A stretch of DNA of 51,780 bases, taken from contig JAQSXU010000018.1 of assembly GCA_029256485.1 (NCBI GenBank), forward strand, positions 1 through 51,780. Reading direction: 5' to 3'. The notes beneath the pieces are model-generated. The model was not told the origin of the DNA. It made no database searches and saw only the letters and a list, made by a program, of their open reading frames with translations. The DNA comes from Clostridiaceae bacterium (lineage in GTDB: Bacteria; Bacillota_A; Clostridia; Clostridiales; Clostridiaceae). Each line of letters begins with the position of its first letter. The stretch's first letter is position 1. This document shows positions 27,741 to 36,127 of this stretch, piece after piece. The position numbers were made by a program, and so were the translations under genes.

Positions 27741-27768
27741 GATTTGAATTTAGAAGGAGGGAATTTGT

Positions 27769-28071
27769 ATTAAAGTATTTAATAAAAGTAAATTTAATGA
27801 AAGTCTGATGCTTTACATAAACAACCATACAGTAAAAGAAATAACAGAGAATTTGAGCATTAATGAAGATACATTAATTTTTCTTAAAGTAGGCAATCTA
27901 TTACCTACAATAGAAGTCTTAAACACAATTAGTAGTTACGATAATAATTTACCTTCTGATTATTTTATAGAAGAAAACAGTAATGTTGAATTGAATGATG
28001 AAATCTTAAATTATATAAATGTTAGAGAAAAATATGAGTATTTGTCAAATAAATTAAAAATTGATAAATAG
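27769..28071 (+). CDS. Unknown protein with probable ATT start
   Basis: About 100 residues. The first in-frame ATG (27808) has no ribosome site, whereas GGAGG (27756-27760) lies 8 nt before ATT at 27769. From there the product reads (M)KVFNKSKFNE, matching the MKLFNKTK start of the 26960 gene, which strongly supports ATT as the real start. The rest (VKEITENLSINEDTLIFLKVG) is helical and unrecognised. Stop TAG. Confidence 0.65.
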   Translation: MKVFNKSKFNESLMLYINNHTVKEITENLSINEDTLIFLKVGNLLPTIEVLNTISSYDNNLPSDYFIEENSNVELNDEILNYINVREKYEYLSNKLKIDK

Positions 28072-28088
28072 AGGAGAATAATAAATAA

Positions 28089-28202
28089 TATACAAAAGAA
28101 ACTGCTGAAACTTGCCCTAACTATAAAAATGATAATTCAAGAGGCTGTGTTTTTAACCCTACATTTGAAAAATATGAAATTTTAAACATGGCAGGTATTT
28201 GC
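28089..28202 (+). pseudogene. 5' fragment of a gene split by the tnpB element
   Basis: The frame reads TAETCPNYKNDNSRGCVFNP then YEILNMAGIC, with cysteines spaced as in a metal site, and no start codon. Joined to 30110 it would continue MAGIC-VNGRATVDDIDYFIGLW, so the insertion lies between these points. Confidence 0.45.
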
Positions 28203-28204
28203 TG

Positions 28205-28439
28205 ACTACTCCCACTCCTTTAAGAGTGGTGTTCTAATGTACTAAAAAGCTTAATAACACTCTCAATCTAAGATTGTTAATATAATTTAGAATATGCATT
28301 GCATATTCTTTTTTATATTCTCTTTAAATTTACAACATTGTTATAGTATCTTAATTTCCATTAGACTTTATTAACTATATTTCTATTGAAATATTGACGC
28401 TAATTTAAGGCTCGTAGCTAAACCTTTTTATTTTATTTA
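28205..28439 (-). ncRNA. Putative omega (guide) RNA region of the tnpB element
   Basis: The 235 nt between the tnpB stop and the right end are non-coding and end in the hairpin at 28212-28229. In IS605 elements this position encodes the omega RNA whose 3' end runs into flanking DNA as the guide; here the guide would derive from the sequence below 28205. Inferred from position and structure. Confidence 0.5.
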
Positions 28440-29948
28440 TTATGCTATTTTCTTTATTCCAAAACTGTTTATTAATTTATTATCACTGTACTTAATTTTT
28501 TCTATACACTCATTGTGATTCTTTTTAAATTCATGAAATTCTTTATTGCAAAGTGCCTTATCTGGTTTTGTTTTATCTTTTGCACACATTAGTAAAAACG
28601 CAGAATACAAATCTCTTTGAATTTTACAATTATCTATATAATTCCATCGTTGGCTTAATTTTTTCTTTTTATAGGTATCTGTTACATGATTATATTGACT
28701 TGCTCTATATTTTCTGGTATTTACTTTTATAAGTTCTTTATCTTGATAGTTTAGTTTTCTATTTAATATTGTTAATACTTTGCTTGGGGCTTTATTTAAT
28801 ATACTTTTGCCAAAACGCTTTTTCTTTTTTAAATTACCTGTTTTAACTGAAATTTCAGTTTTCTTGGAACGTTTTGCTAAAGCTCTAAAATTCATTTCTT
28901 CTGTATAAATTTCATCACCCAATTTTAAAATAAAATTACATAATTTATTATGAGTTTTGTTTATATATTGCGATTTCAGTCTATATAGGTTTTTTAATTT
29001 AAACAAAGCTTTTATATATTTTTTACTTCTTATCCACTTTAGCTTAATATCTCTTTTTATAGTACCATCTTTATTATAGTTAAATGGATTTGTAGCCCTT
29101 TTGCTTCTGCCAAGATATCTTAATAACATATTTATTTCTTTTTCATATTTCATTATATTTGGAGCAAGTTCTTTTAACTCCGCAATATCTTGTGAAACTA
29201 TTGCAATTGTGGAAGTACCTAAATCAATACCAACTCTTTTGTTTTCTGAAAGTTTATGTCTTAATTCACCAGTAGAATTAACTTTCTTTTCAGGAGGCAC
29301 TCCTTCCAATATTAGTTGCAAATAAAAGGTTTCTTTGTTACCTATTATTTTTTTAATTATTCTGCAATATTTAATATTGTGGTTTTCAAGACTTTCTTTA
29401 GCAAATATATCATTGTTTCTTATTTTAACTGAAATTTTAAGACCATTCCACATTAGAAAATTATCTTTAAATCGAATACCTTGTTTATTTGATTTGCCTT
29501 CTATGGATAATAACTCTCCAAATTTTTTAAAGTGAACTTTGTTGCCTTTCTTAAACAGAACATCTGAAGTTGCTTTCCAAACTGTAGAAGCAATTTTCTG
29601 GGAGGTATTTATATCTATATGGCTTTCATAATTTCTTTTTGATTTAATTATATATTCCTGCAAATGATAATCAGATAAACAAAATGAAAGTCTAATATTA
29701 TTTAAAGTTTCCAAATGAAGCTTAATATTGTATTTATCATTATTTTTCTTAGCTTCAATGTAGTTGTTTAAAGCGTCTTTATATTCTTTATTTTCTTGCA
29801 TCAATTTTAGTTGCTTTAAAGCATACGAAAGAGTTGAATTATACATTTTGCGAGCAATCTCAAATCTTTTGTTTAAAATTTGAATTTGAAATATTTCAGC
29901 ATTTAATTTTAATTCCAGTATAAAAGATTTAGTATTTGATTTAGGCAT
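28440..29948 (-). CDS. tnpB: TnpB-family RNA-guided nuclease lacking the zinc-finger cysteines
   Basis: 502 residues from ATG 29948 (AGGAG 9 nt upstream; the TTG at 29957 abuts the ribosome site). RuvC residues: GIDLGTS (Asp about 242), TEEMNF (Glu about 350), CKIQRDLYSAF (Asp about 446). Where typical TnpB has a CxxC...CxxC zinc finger, this one has ASQYNHVTDTYKKKKLSQRW, with no cysteine pairs. It belongs to the QRDLYSAF lineage common in clostridia as I recall. Longer than the usual 370-420 residues. Catalytic residues are intact, so nuclease activity is plausible. Confidence 0.85.
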   Translation of the reverse strand: MPKSNTKSFILELKLNAEIFQIQILNKRFEIARKMYNSTLSYALKQLKLMQENKEYKDALNNYIEAKKNNDKYNIKLHLETLNNIRLSFCLSDYHLQEYIIKSKRNYESHIDINTSQKIASTVWKATSDVLFKKGNKVHFKKFGELLSIEGKSNKQGIRFKDNFLMWNGLKISVKIRNNDIFAKESLENHNIKYCRIIKKIIGNKETFYLQLILEGVPPEKKVNSTGELRHKLSENKRVGIDLGTSTIAIVSQDIAELKELAPNIMKYEKEINMLLRYLGRSKRATNPFNYNKDGTIKRDIKLKWIRSKKYIKALFKLKNLYRLKSQYINKTHNKLCNFILKLGDEIYTEEMNFRALAKRSKKTEISVKTGNLKKKKRFGKSILNKAPSKVLTILNRKLNYQDKELIKVNTRKYRASQYNHVTDTYKKKKLSQRWNYIDNCKIQRDLYSAFLLMCAKDKTKPDKALCNKEFHEFKKNHNECIEKIKYSDNKLINSFGIKKIA

Positions 29949-30109
29949 ATATTTCAACTCCTTTCATGATTTTAATATACAATATTCTATTATACATAAA
30001 TTTCAGCATTTGTCAAATTAAATGCTTACCCTTTTTTCTTTTCAGAGTTTATAGTAAGAGGCAATTCATCCCACCCCTGAAGGAGTGGGCTACCTTGCCT
30101 ATTGTCTGC

Positions 30110-30343
30110 GTGAATGGGCGTGCTACAGTTGACGATATAGATTACTTTATTGGATTATGGCAGAAATCATGTGTTGAAGAAGTTCGTTACTTATTAATTA
30201 AGACTAAGTTCTTCGGAATTTGTTTTATTCTTTGGCTGTTGAAGCTTATGTGAGTGATACCAAGTGTAAGTTAATGTCTTCGTGTTGGTTTAGATATTGA
30301 ACCAACAGTATCTACTTCTTTAGAAGAAAAAAATAAAATATAA
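30110..30343 (+). pseudogene. 3' fragment of the split gene, with frameshifts
   Basis: It begins VNGRATVDDIDYFIGLWQKS, shifts frame (NLFYSLAVEAYVSDTKCKLM is good coding one frame away) and ends GLDIEPTVSTSLEEKNKI in the first frame. Insertion of the tnpB element followed by frameshift decay explains this. Confidence 0.45.
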
Positions 30344-30383
30344 AAAATATCCATTTTGTAATATTACAAAATGGATATTTTTT
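30342..30383. terminator. 42-bp perfect palindrome acting as bidirectional terminator
   Basis: 21 nt (30342-30362, containing ATATCCATTTTGTAAT) are the exact reverse complement of 30363-30383, with no loop spacer, ending in a T run on both strands. Confidence 0.8.
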
Positions 30384-30465
30384 ATATTTGGGAAGTAACA
30401 ATTCGGAAGTTCCATTAGAATCTTTTATAGACTTTTTTATTTATTAATATTATTGTAAAAATTAA

Positions 30466-30494
30466 TTTACAAAATCCTTAAATTATGGTATAAT
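30466..30494 (+). promoter_or_regulatory. Promoter of the 30531 operon
   Basis: TTTACA (30466-30471), 17 nt, TATAAT (30489-30494) preceded by TATGG. Confidence 0.75.
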
Positions 30495-30530
30495 ATATTA
30501 TAATTTAAAAATAAGTCAGGAAGTGATATA

Positions 30531-30827
30531 TTGGCTATAAATTACGAGTTAAAAGCTAAGAAAAATAAAGACAAGATTATTAAAAAGGATGTAAAAAGCT
30601 TTAAAAAATACTGTATTCAGGAATTTAAAAAGAATGTTAAAAGAGGAATAAGTTCAACAACAATTGAATTCTTTAATAAAGTTACCTATGAATTTCAAGA
30701 AGAAATATCAGAGTTAGTTTTGTCTCAGTTAAAAGAAGAACATAAAAATATAAATTTTTCCTTTGTATATTTACATTATGCGAATTCATATAAAGGAATA
30801 CAAATGATTGCTAAAAATATTGCATAA
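30531..30827 (+). CDS. Unknown protein, 98 residues
   Basis: TTG start after AGGAAGTGA, 36 nt downstream of a good -10 box. Very basic N-terminal half (ELKAKKNKDKIIKKDVKSFKKY) and a helical rest; could bind nucleic acid. Not recognised. First gene of the operon leading to the CoaB-like gene. Confidence 0.5.
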   Translation: MAINYELKAKKNKDKIIKKDVKSFKKYCIQEFKKNVKRGISSTTIEFFNKVTYEFQEEISELVLSQLKEEHKNINFSFVYLHYANSYKGIQMIAKNIA

Positions 30828-30866
30828 AAAATATAAAAAATAGCGAAATAATTAAGGAAGGCGATT

Positions 30867-31118
30867 ATGGAAAACAATATAATTGATAATCCAATGAAAT
30901 TAATACTATTATCAGAAGATGAATTAGAAGAAATCTTAATTGAGAAATATAATAATCAAGCTTTGTTAAGAGAATTGTTAAGACAAACTTTAGCTGATTT
31001 ACGCAAGACAAGGAGATTGGCAGATGTATATAAAGAACAATGTTCGCAGTATATAAATAAAGTAAAAAGCATAAAAGAAGATTTAGAAAAATTTACTGAA
31101 TCAATAAATCAGATATAG
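30867..31118 (+). CDS. Small coiled-coil protein
   Basis: 83 residues, ATG after AAGGAAGG. Almost entirely helical with heptad-like spacing (LSEDELEEILIEKYNNQALL ... INKVKSIKEDLEKFTESI). Function unknown. Thirty nt upstream of the CoaB-like gene. Confidence 0.5.
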   Translation: MENNIIDNPMKLILLSEDELEEILIEKYNNQALLRELLRQTLADLRKTRRLADVYKEQCSQYINKVKSIKEDLEKFTESINQI

Positions 31119-31147
31119 CAGTTATAATAAAAAAAGAGAGGATATAT

Positions 31148-32296
31148 ATGAAAAATATAAAGAAAGTGTTAATAACAGGTGGACCTGTTTATGGAAAATT
31201 GGATGATGTTAAGTTAGTGACTAATAAATTTAAAGGTGGGTTAATAGCAAAATTAGCTGACGAATTATCAGAACTTGGTAAAGACAATATATCAATTACA
31301 TATTTAGTAGCTAAAGGCTTTGCAGAACCAAATAGTCCTAATATAAAGATAATTTATCAAGACGGATATTATGATTATAAAGATAAAGTATTGGAGTTAG
31401 CTCCTGAAATGGATGCAGTAATTCTTGGAAGTGCAGTTGCTAATTTAATTCCTAAAGAACCTTTTAAAGGGAAGTTTCCTTCGCATAACTACGAGCCAGG
31501 TGAGGTAATTAATATACCATTTATAATAGCTCCAAGAATAATAGATATGATTAAAATTATCAGCCCTAAAACTGCAGTTTTTGGTTTTAAACTTCTTTCG
31601 GGATATAATCATGAACAGCTCATAGAAGCTGGTTATGAAGTGGTATTAAACTCTAAAGCTACTGCTGTATTTGCAAATGACACCAAAGACCTTACAAAAA
31701 AATACGCAATAACAAAGGAAAGAAGTATCATCGAGTTAAATATGGAAACATATCCTGATTTTATTTGGGAAGCATTAAATGACAAACATTATTCCACTAT
31801 GCATAGTTCTACAACATGTTATAAGGAAGATGAAGCAATTAGTACAAAGGAAGTAGTAGGAAAGTTTGAATTTTATAAAGAAAAATATAAAGAAAAGTTC
31901 GAAAAGATATATGGGGGAAAGTATAAGTTTGGAACTATCGCTGTAAGAATTGATAATGAAATGTTTTTTACAACTGCAAGGGGAAAAAGAGAATTAGAAG
32001 AGACTGTTGTTGTGAAGGATGTAGACCATAATTTAAAAAAGGTAATTGTTTATGGGATAAAAAAAGCTTCGTTAAATGCACCGTTACTTGCTAATATATT
32101 TAAAAATCCAAAGATTGATGTAATAGTGCATTATCATGAAGAAGATAATAATTATCCAACACTACCATATGCATTTCCTGGAACTGTAAGGGATAGTGTT
32201 AGGAATATAACTGGTTCGTTTAATATTGAAAATCATGGTTGTTTTTTACTGTTTGATAAAGAAGGAAATTTAATAACAGAAATGGAAGGTAAATAA
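31148..32296 (+). CDS. CoaB-like (phosphopantothenate-cysteine ligase fold) protein fused to a class II aldolase-like domain
   Basis: 382 residues, ATG after AGAGAGGA. Residues 1-200 follow the DFP/CoaB pattern: VLITGGPVYGKLDDVKLVTN, a GGLIAKLADELSELG helix, MDAVILGSAVAN, TAVFGFKLLSG, VVLNSKATAVFAND. Residues about 255-360 look like class II aldolase/adducin: IDNEMFFTTARGKRELEETVV, a KKASLNAPLLANIF helix, IDVIVHYHEEDN (HxH metal ligands). CoaB enzymes activate a carboxylate with a nucleotide and form an amide. With only the ligase half and no CoaC decarboxylase, another substrate is likely. Coupled to the methyltransferase 1 nt downstream. Confidence 0.65.
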   Translation: MKNIKKVLITGGPVYGKLDDVKLVTNKFKGGLIAKLADELSELGKDNISITYLVAKGFAEPNSPNIKIIYQDGYYDYKDKVLELAPEMDAVILGSAVANLIPKEPFKGKFPSHNYEPGEVINIPFIIAPRIIDMIKIISPKTAVFGFKLLSGYNHEQLIEAGYEVVLNSKATAVFANDTKDLTKKYAITKERSIIELNMETYPDFIWEALNDKHYSTMHSSTTCYKEDEAISTKEVVGKFEFYKEKYKEKFEKIYGGKYKFGTIAVRIDNEMFFTTARGKRELEETVVVKDVDHNLKKVIVYGIKKASLNAPLLANIFKNPKIDVIVHYHEEDNNYPTLPYAFPGTVRDSVRNITGSFNIENHGCFLLFDKEGNLITEMEGK

Positions 32297-32297
32297 A

Positions 32298-33200
32298 ATG
32301 AGATATCCTAAGTATACAGAATATGAAAAATTGTATCAAAGATATTTTAATAGAAGCTCAAAAGTTTTAGTAGACCTTGCGAAGATACAGAAGGGTGATT
32401 CAGTTCTTGATTTATGTGGAGGAAATGGAAGATTAACTTTTGAAGCACATAATCAAGGTGGTATTGTCTTTTATGTAGACCAAGAAATAGAAATGACTCC
32501 TATTGAAGAATTAAAAAAACGTCATATAAGCTTTTTTAATTTATCTGTAGAAGAGTTCGTAAATCAATTTCATAATAGAATGAGATTTAATGCAATATTC
32601 TGCCAACAAGCAGTAACTTATTGGTTTTTAAGCACTTCAATTGCAAAGTTTTCAGAACTATTAATTCCTAATGGGGTATTTATATTTAATACATTCAGTA
32701 AAAAACCTACAAAAGAGCCTATAATAAAAGAATATGAAATTGATGGAGTTAAATTCATAGAAACTTCTTATTTGAAAGAGGGGGATATAGTTCACCATAT
32801 ACAAGAAAGAGAAGGATATGAAAAACATGAAACAGAGTTTGCGTGGATTTCGGAAGAAACATTTCTTGAAAAATTAAGTCCATACTTTAAAGTAGATATA
32901 ATAAAAGATAATAACACTGCAATATATGTATGTCGCAAAAATGAACGTTTTAAGAATGGCTCATTAGGTGGTATTAGCTTAACAAGAAGTATTAATCAGT
33001 TAATCGAAGAACACTCGGGTGAAGTTCCAAAGCTATATGAATTTGTAAAACAAAAGAAGAAAGAAATAAAGTATTGGAAAAATATTACTATATTTTTAGA
33101 AGAAACCGAATTTAATGAATATGTAGGTTTGGTTAAAAAATATAAACCGATAAAAAGATGTCCAAAACCATGTTGTTACAATAGGTGGAGGGTATTATAA
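32298..33200 (+). CDS. SAM-dependent class I methyltransferase with C-terminal extension
   Basis: 300 residues; ATG one base after the CoaB-like stop, so translation is coupled. Motif I is VLDLCGGNGRLTFEA (about residues 35-49), then FYVDQE (acidic loop), FNAIFCQQAVTYWFLS, and LIPNGVFIFNTFSKKP, as in methyltransferase 11/25 types. The last 90 residues form a basic helical extension ending KRCPKPCCYNRWRVL. Substrate unknown; probably the product of the neighbouring enzyme. Confidence 0.75.
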   Translation: MRYPKYTEYEKLYQRYFNRSSKVLVDLAKIQKGDSVLDLCGGNGRLTFEAHNQGGIVFYVDQEIEMTPIEELKKRHISFFNLSVEEFVNQFHNRMRFNAIFCQQAVTYWFLSTSIAKFSELLIPNGVFIFNTFSKKPTKEPIIKEYEIDGVKFIETSYLKEGDIVHHIQEREGYEKHETEFAWISEETFLEKLSPYFKVDIIKDNNTAIYVCRKNERFKNGSLGGISLTRSINQLIEEHSGEVPKLYEFVKQKKKEIKYWKNITIFLEETEFNEYVGLVKKYKPIKRCPKPCCYNRWRVL

Positions 33201-33211
33201 AGGATTTTGCG

Positions 33212-33277
33212 ATGAAAACCATGATTGAATCTGGGAGTGGTGATTTTATCATGGCAATATATGAAAAAATAATATAA
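33212..33277 (+). CDS. Possible 21-residue peptide
   Basis: ATG 33212 after AAGGAT; reads MKTMIESGSGDFIMAIYEKI then Ile and stop. Lies between the methyltransferase and 33361. Only the ribosome site and position support it. Confidence 0.25.
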   Translation: MKTMIESGSGDFIMAIYEKII

Positions 33278-33360
33278 TAAAGGATATATAAACAGTAACA
33301 TATGTTTGTCGTTAAAAATATATGTAATAGATTAAAAATTAGAGAAGAGGAGTGTTTGAG

Positions 33361-33609
33361 GTGAAAGGTCTTTTTGGAATAACAGATATATGTGAAAAAA
33401 TAATAGGACATATTAATGCAGTAGGGGAAACATGTCATGATGAAGAAAGCTGTGATAATTTAGGGATTGTTTATAGCTTAATATATTTTTATCTTGAACA
33501 ATTGTTAAAAAATGAAAAAAGAATGAATGCACCTGAATATTCAGTCAAGAAAGTAGCAGAAAATTCTAATAAGATTTTGAACGAGTATAGAAATATGTTA
33601 AGTAGTTAA
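33361..33609 (+). CDS. Unknown small helical protein
   Basis: 82 residues from GTG 33361, with AGGAG 8 nt upstream; the GTG at 33352 overlaps the ribosome site. Helical, with CHDEESCDNLG in the middle. Not recognised. Confidence 0.5.
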   Translation: MKGLFGITDICEKIIGHINAVGETCHDEESCDNLGIVYSLIYFYLEQLLKNEKRMNAPEYSVKKVAENSNKILNEYRNMLSS

Positions 33610-33698
33610 AACTCACACAAAAAGTGGTGGAAGCGTCATTTGTGTGGTATTATAAATATATAATAAAAGTAATTTTAAGATTTTTTAGGAGGATACAC

Positions 33699-34202
33699 AT
33701 GGAACGGATTCAACCTATTAATAATAACTTATTATTTAAACAATATGTAGGGGATTCTTTAGAATATAGGGAAGATAAGCTGTTTATATATAAATCAGTT
33801 GCCTTAAAATGTTTAAGAATAATAGGTGAACGATACAAGGTATATGTTGATTACGGGTTCAAGGGCAATTCTCGTTTTGCGAATGATAAAAGTGATTATT
33901 ATGTTGTAGATACAATGGACAATACTATTCTATGCCCTACTGATAATGATTTTGGGAGTATTATTGCGTCTTTAGAGACTAAGCTCGAAAAAGAAACGCC
34001 CTTTGAAGAAAAAATTGCTCCATTTATTAGTGAAACAAGAATACTGACTATGACGGTTCAGAATTTAATTCAAGATGGGTGGCGTTTTGAAGAAAAAGAA
34101 AATGGGGATTTAGAAGTCATTCACGAAGATGGAATAAAGAAAGTTTTTAAAGAGGAAAACAAATTTAAAAACTGGATATTAGCTGAAGCTGAAAATTATT
34201 AA
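33699..34202 (+). CDS. Unknown protein, 167 residues
   Basis: Start chosen at ATG 33699, directly after AGGAGGATACAC; the longer open frame upstream has no ribosome site. Contains RYKVYVDYGFKGNSRFANDK and a helical C-terminal half (TMTVQNLIQDGWRFEEKENGD). No family recognised. Confidence 0.55.
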   Translation: MERIQPINNNLLFKQYVGDSLEYREDKLFIYKSVALKCLRIIGERYKVYVDYGFKGNSRFANDKSDYYVVDTMDNTILCPTDNDFGSIIASLETKLEKETPFEEKIAPFISETRILTMTVQNLIQDGWRFEEKENGDLEVIHEDGIKKVFKEENKFKNWILAEAENY

Positions 34203-34327
34203 AATTAAAGCAGTAATTTTACTGCTTTTTATTTTTATCAATAATTAAAAAACTAAAGCTTTACTATAATATATAAATATATAAAATAGGGAAATAAATT
34301 AAATATTTATATAATGGAGGCTTTAAA

Positions 34328-34771
34328 ATGGCAAAAATTAAAGGTTTTGAAAGTTTAGATATTTTGCTTGGTATGGAGAAAGAAGTTAAAGTCATAAGGG
34401 ATAAAAGAGAGGCAAAAAAGGAAAAGAGAAGAAAAGAAAGGGAAGATGCATTAAAAAATCAGTCATATAGAATGATTAATAGTTCAATAAATGATGTAGT
34501 TCCTAACTTTATTGCAACGATTGATAATTGCAAAGATATGGATGAAGCAGTAAATTACTTTAAGAATAAGTACAAAGTGGAGTTCCCTGGCTGTAATATT
34601 ATTCAGACAGCAGGAATTAATCCTAAGTATAGAGCTAATTTTCTATTAAATTCTGTTGAAACTACTGAAAAAGAAAGAAATGCTTTTTTACTGAAATATG
34701 GGTCTGTTCCTGAAAGATGGGTATTACATGATGAAATATTAAAAAAACTTAGATTAAGTTATGCGTCATAA
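34328..34771 (+). CDS. Unknown basic protein, 147 residues
   Basis: ATG after GGAGGC. The N-terminal 50 residues are highly charged and helical (VIRDKREAKKEKRRKERED), then a compact domain (FKNKYKVEFPGCNIIQTAG). Possible nucleic-acid binding by charge; otherwise unrecognised. Confidence 0.5.
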   Translation: MAKIKGFESLDILLGMEKEVKVIRDKREAKKEKRRKEREDALKNQSYRMINSSINDVVPNFIATIDNCKDMDEAVNYFKNKYKVEFPGCNIIQTAGINPKYRANFLLNSVETTEKERNAFLLKYGSVPERWVLHDEILKKLRLSYAS

Positions 34772-34818
34772 CATTGTAAGATATTAAAAGAAAACTATAA
34801 AAAAGGAGAGCTTTAAAA

Positions 34819-35502
34819 ATGGGCGAATACATTAAAAACAGAAATCATGTTGAAGATGAAGAAATAAAAATAGGTGTTTATGGATATACAGAAGGTAAAA
34901 TTACTACATTTTATCCACTGGATATGTTAAAGGAGTTTAAATTTCTTGGCTATGAGGATTTTTATGCTGATAAGTTTACTGATAACGATACAAGCACATT
35001 AGATGAAATGATTGAAAATTATGATACTAAAGTCGTGCAGTGGAGAGAAGAAAGACCGTTTTTCGAAATGGTATTTACTACAAAAGAAGCAGAAGACTTT
35101 ATTACAAAGTCCCTTAAAGATGGTGACTATAACATTCTTAAATTACACAGAAATAATAAACCTGCATATATAGTAAGTGAGTATTATAAAGTACAACTTA
35201 CAGAAAATAATGTGGGTATTAGCTTTATTCCTTATGAATATCAATTTCATATAGTACAAGGAGGATTCAAAGGTAAAGATTTAACTAAAATTCCAAGTGA
35301 CCAACTATGCGATAAAAAGCATGTTGGAGAATTTACAATAATACTTGATTTTGCATATAATTGTGTAACGAAAAGAAACTCAGGTATATTAACGGAAAAT
35401 CAATGTAACGAATTAATTTATGCATCAAGAAAAGGATATTTGGAAGACGCAAAAAATAAACTTGAAACATATTTAGATAACAATAAAAAAACAGAGAATT
35501 AA
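34819..35502 (+). CDS. Unknown protein, 227 residues
   Basis: ATG after AAAAGGAGAG. Alpha/beta composition with IGVYGYTEGKITTFYPLDML near the start and a helical end (NQCNELIYASRKGYLEDAKN). No family recognised. Its TAA lies in the loop of the following terminator. Confidence 0.55.
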   Translation: MGEYIKNRNHVEDEEIKIGVYGYTEGKITTFYPLDMLKEFKFLGYEDFYADKFTDNDTSTLDEMIENYDTKVVQWREERPFFEMVFTTKEAEDFITKSLKDGDYNILKLHRNNKPAYIVSEYYKVQLTENNVGISFIPYEYQFHIVQGGFKGKDLTKIPSDQLCDKKHVGEFTIILDFAYNCVTKRNSGILTENQCNELIYASRKGYLEDAKNKLETYLDNNKKTEN

Positions 35503-35518
35503 TATTCTCTGTTTTTTT
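35488..35518 (+). terminator. Terminator overlapping the 34819 gene stop
   Basis: AACAGAGAAT (35490-35499) and ATTCTCTGTT (35504-35513) followed by TTTTT; loop TAAT contains the stop codon. Confidence 0.95.
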
Positions 35519-35531
35519 ATTGTTTTAGTTA

Positions 35532-36113
35532 TTATTCATATAAAATCTTTATTTTAGGATAATTATTTATTACATCCCATTTTTCCAGCCTTTTGTAATA
35601 ATCAGAAGCTGGTAATCCATATTTTTCATAACGTTCTTTAATTGGTCTAATAATTCCGTTGCACAAATCAGATAAACCTGTTAATGATTTTATCTCTAAT
35701 CCTCCATTAATACGTCTTAATAAAATAGAATTACAAGAATCACTCCATAAATATAAGCCATCTTCTACGCTTACTAATGGTTTTAAATTAATTCCGTATT
35801 TTTTCTCATACCATTCATGAATGAAAGCTTGATTTGTAAATTCCATGGGCACAGAATTTACAAATTTGCCATCATGTTCAATTTTAATTTTTTCTTTTGA
35901 ATAATAAACAATATCCAAATCTTTTAAATTTCTGTCCGATTCATAGTTATGTATCCAGTTCCATACAGCACAACGTATTGCCCCACCTGTTAGCCAACAA
36001 TCTGATAAATTCAAAGATTCCATAATGGACAATGTATTCATAATTGTTTTATTGGCTTTGATAATATCTTTAAATTGATTTATTAATCTATAATCATCAT
36101 TATTTAAATACAT
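35532..36113 (-). CDS. Nucleotidyltransferase-like protein (NTP_transf_6 type)
   Basis: 193 residues. Motifs of the NTP_transf_6 (PF06042) group: CWLTGGAIRCAVWNWIHNY (GGxxR, residues 43-47), KDLDIVYYS (DxD, 65-70), FTNQAFIHEWYEKKYG and LTGLSDLCNGIIRPI. Pol beta-fold enzymes of this group transfer nucleotides to an unknown acceptor. The start has only a weak ribosome site and follows the 36128 gene closely, so coupling is likely. Confidence 0.75.
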   Translation of the reverse strand: MYLNNDDYRLINQFKDIIKANKTIMNTLSIMESLNLSDCWLTGGAIRCAVWNWIHNYESDRNLKDLDIVYYSKEKIKIEHDGKFVNSVPMEFTNQAFIHEWYEKKYGINLKPLVSVEDGLYLWSDSCNSILLRRINGGLEIKSLTGLSDLCNGIIRPIKERYEKYGLPASDYYKRLEKWDVINNYPKIKILYE

Positions 36114-36127
36114 AGTCGGCTCTATCT

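Larger units (their letters stand above)
28205..30095 (-). mobile_element. IS605-type element carrying tnpB only
   Basis: The minus-strand tnpB is bounded by subterminal hairpins: CCACTC/GAGTGG at 28212-28229 (right end, guide-RNA end) and CCCACCCCT/AGGAGTGGG at 30070-30089 (left end). No tnpA transposase is present, so the element is probably mobilised in trans. Exact ends are estimates. Confidence 0.7.
29949..30530. other. Left end of the tnpB element, gene remnant, palindrome and promoter
   Basis: This stretch holds the tnpB leader and left-end hairpin (to about 30095), the 3' fragment of the split gene (30110-30343), a 42-bp perfect palindrome and the promoter at 30466. No intact gene is visible; an open frame across the left end is not a real gene. 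Confidence 0.6.

Noticed and set aside
29966..30253. Plus-strand open frame across the tnpB left end
   Set aside because: It begins in element DNA and ends in the split-gene remnant; only the VNGRATVDD part is ancestral coding sequence.
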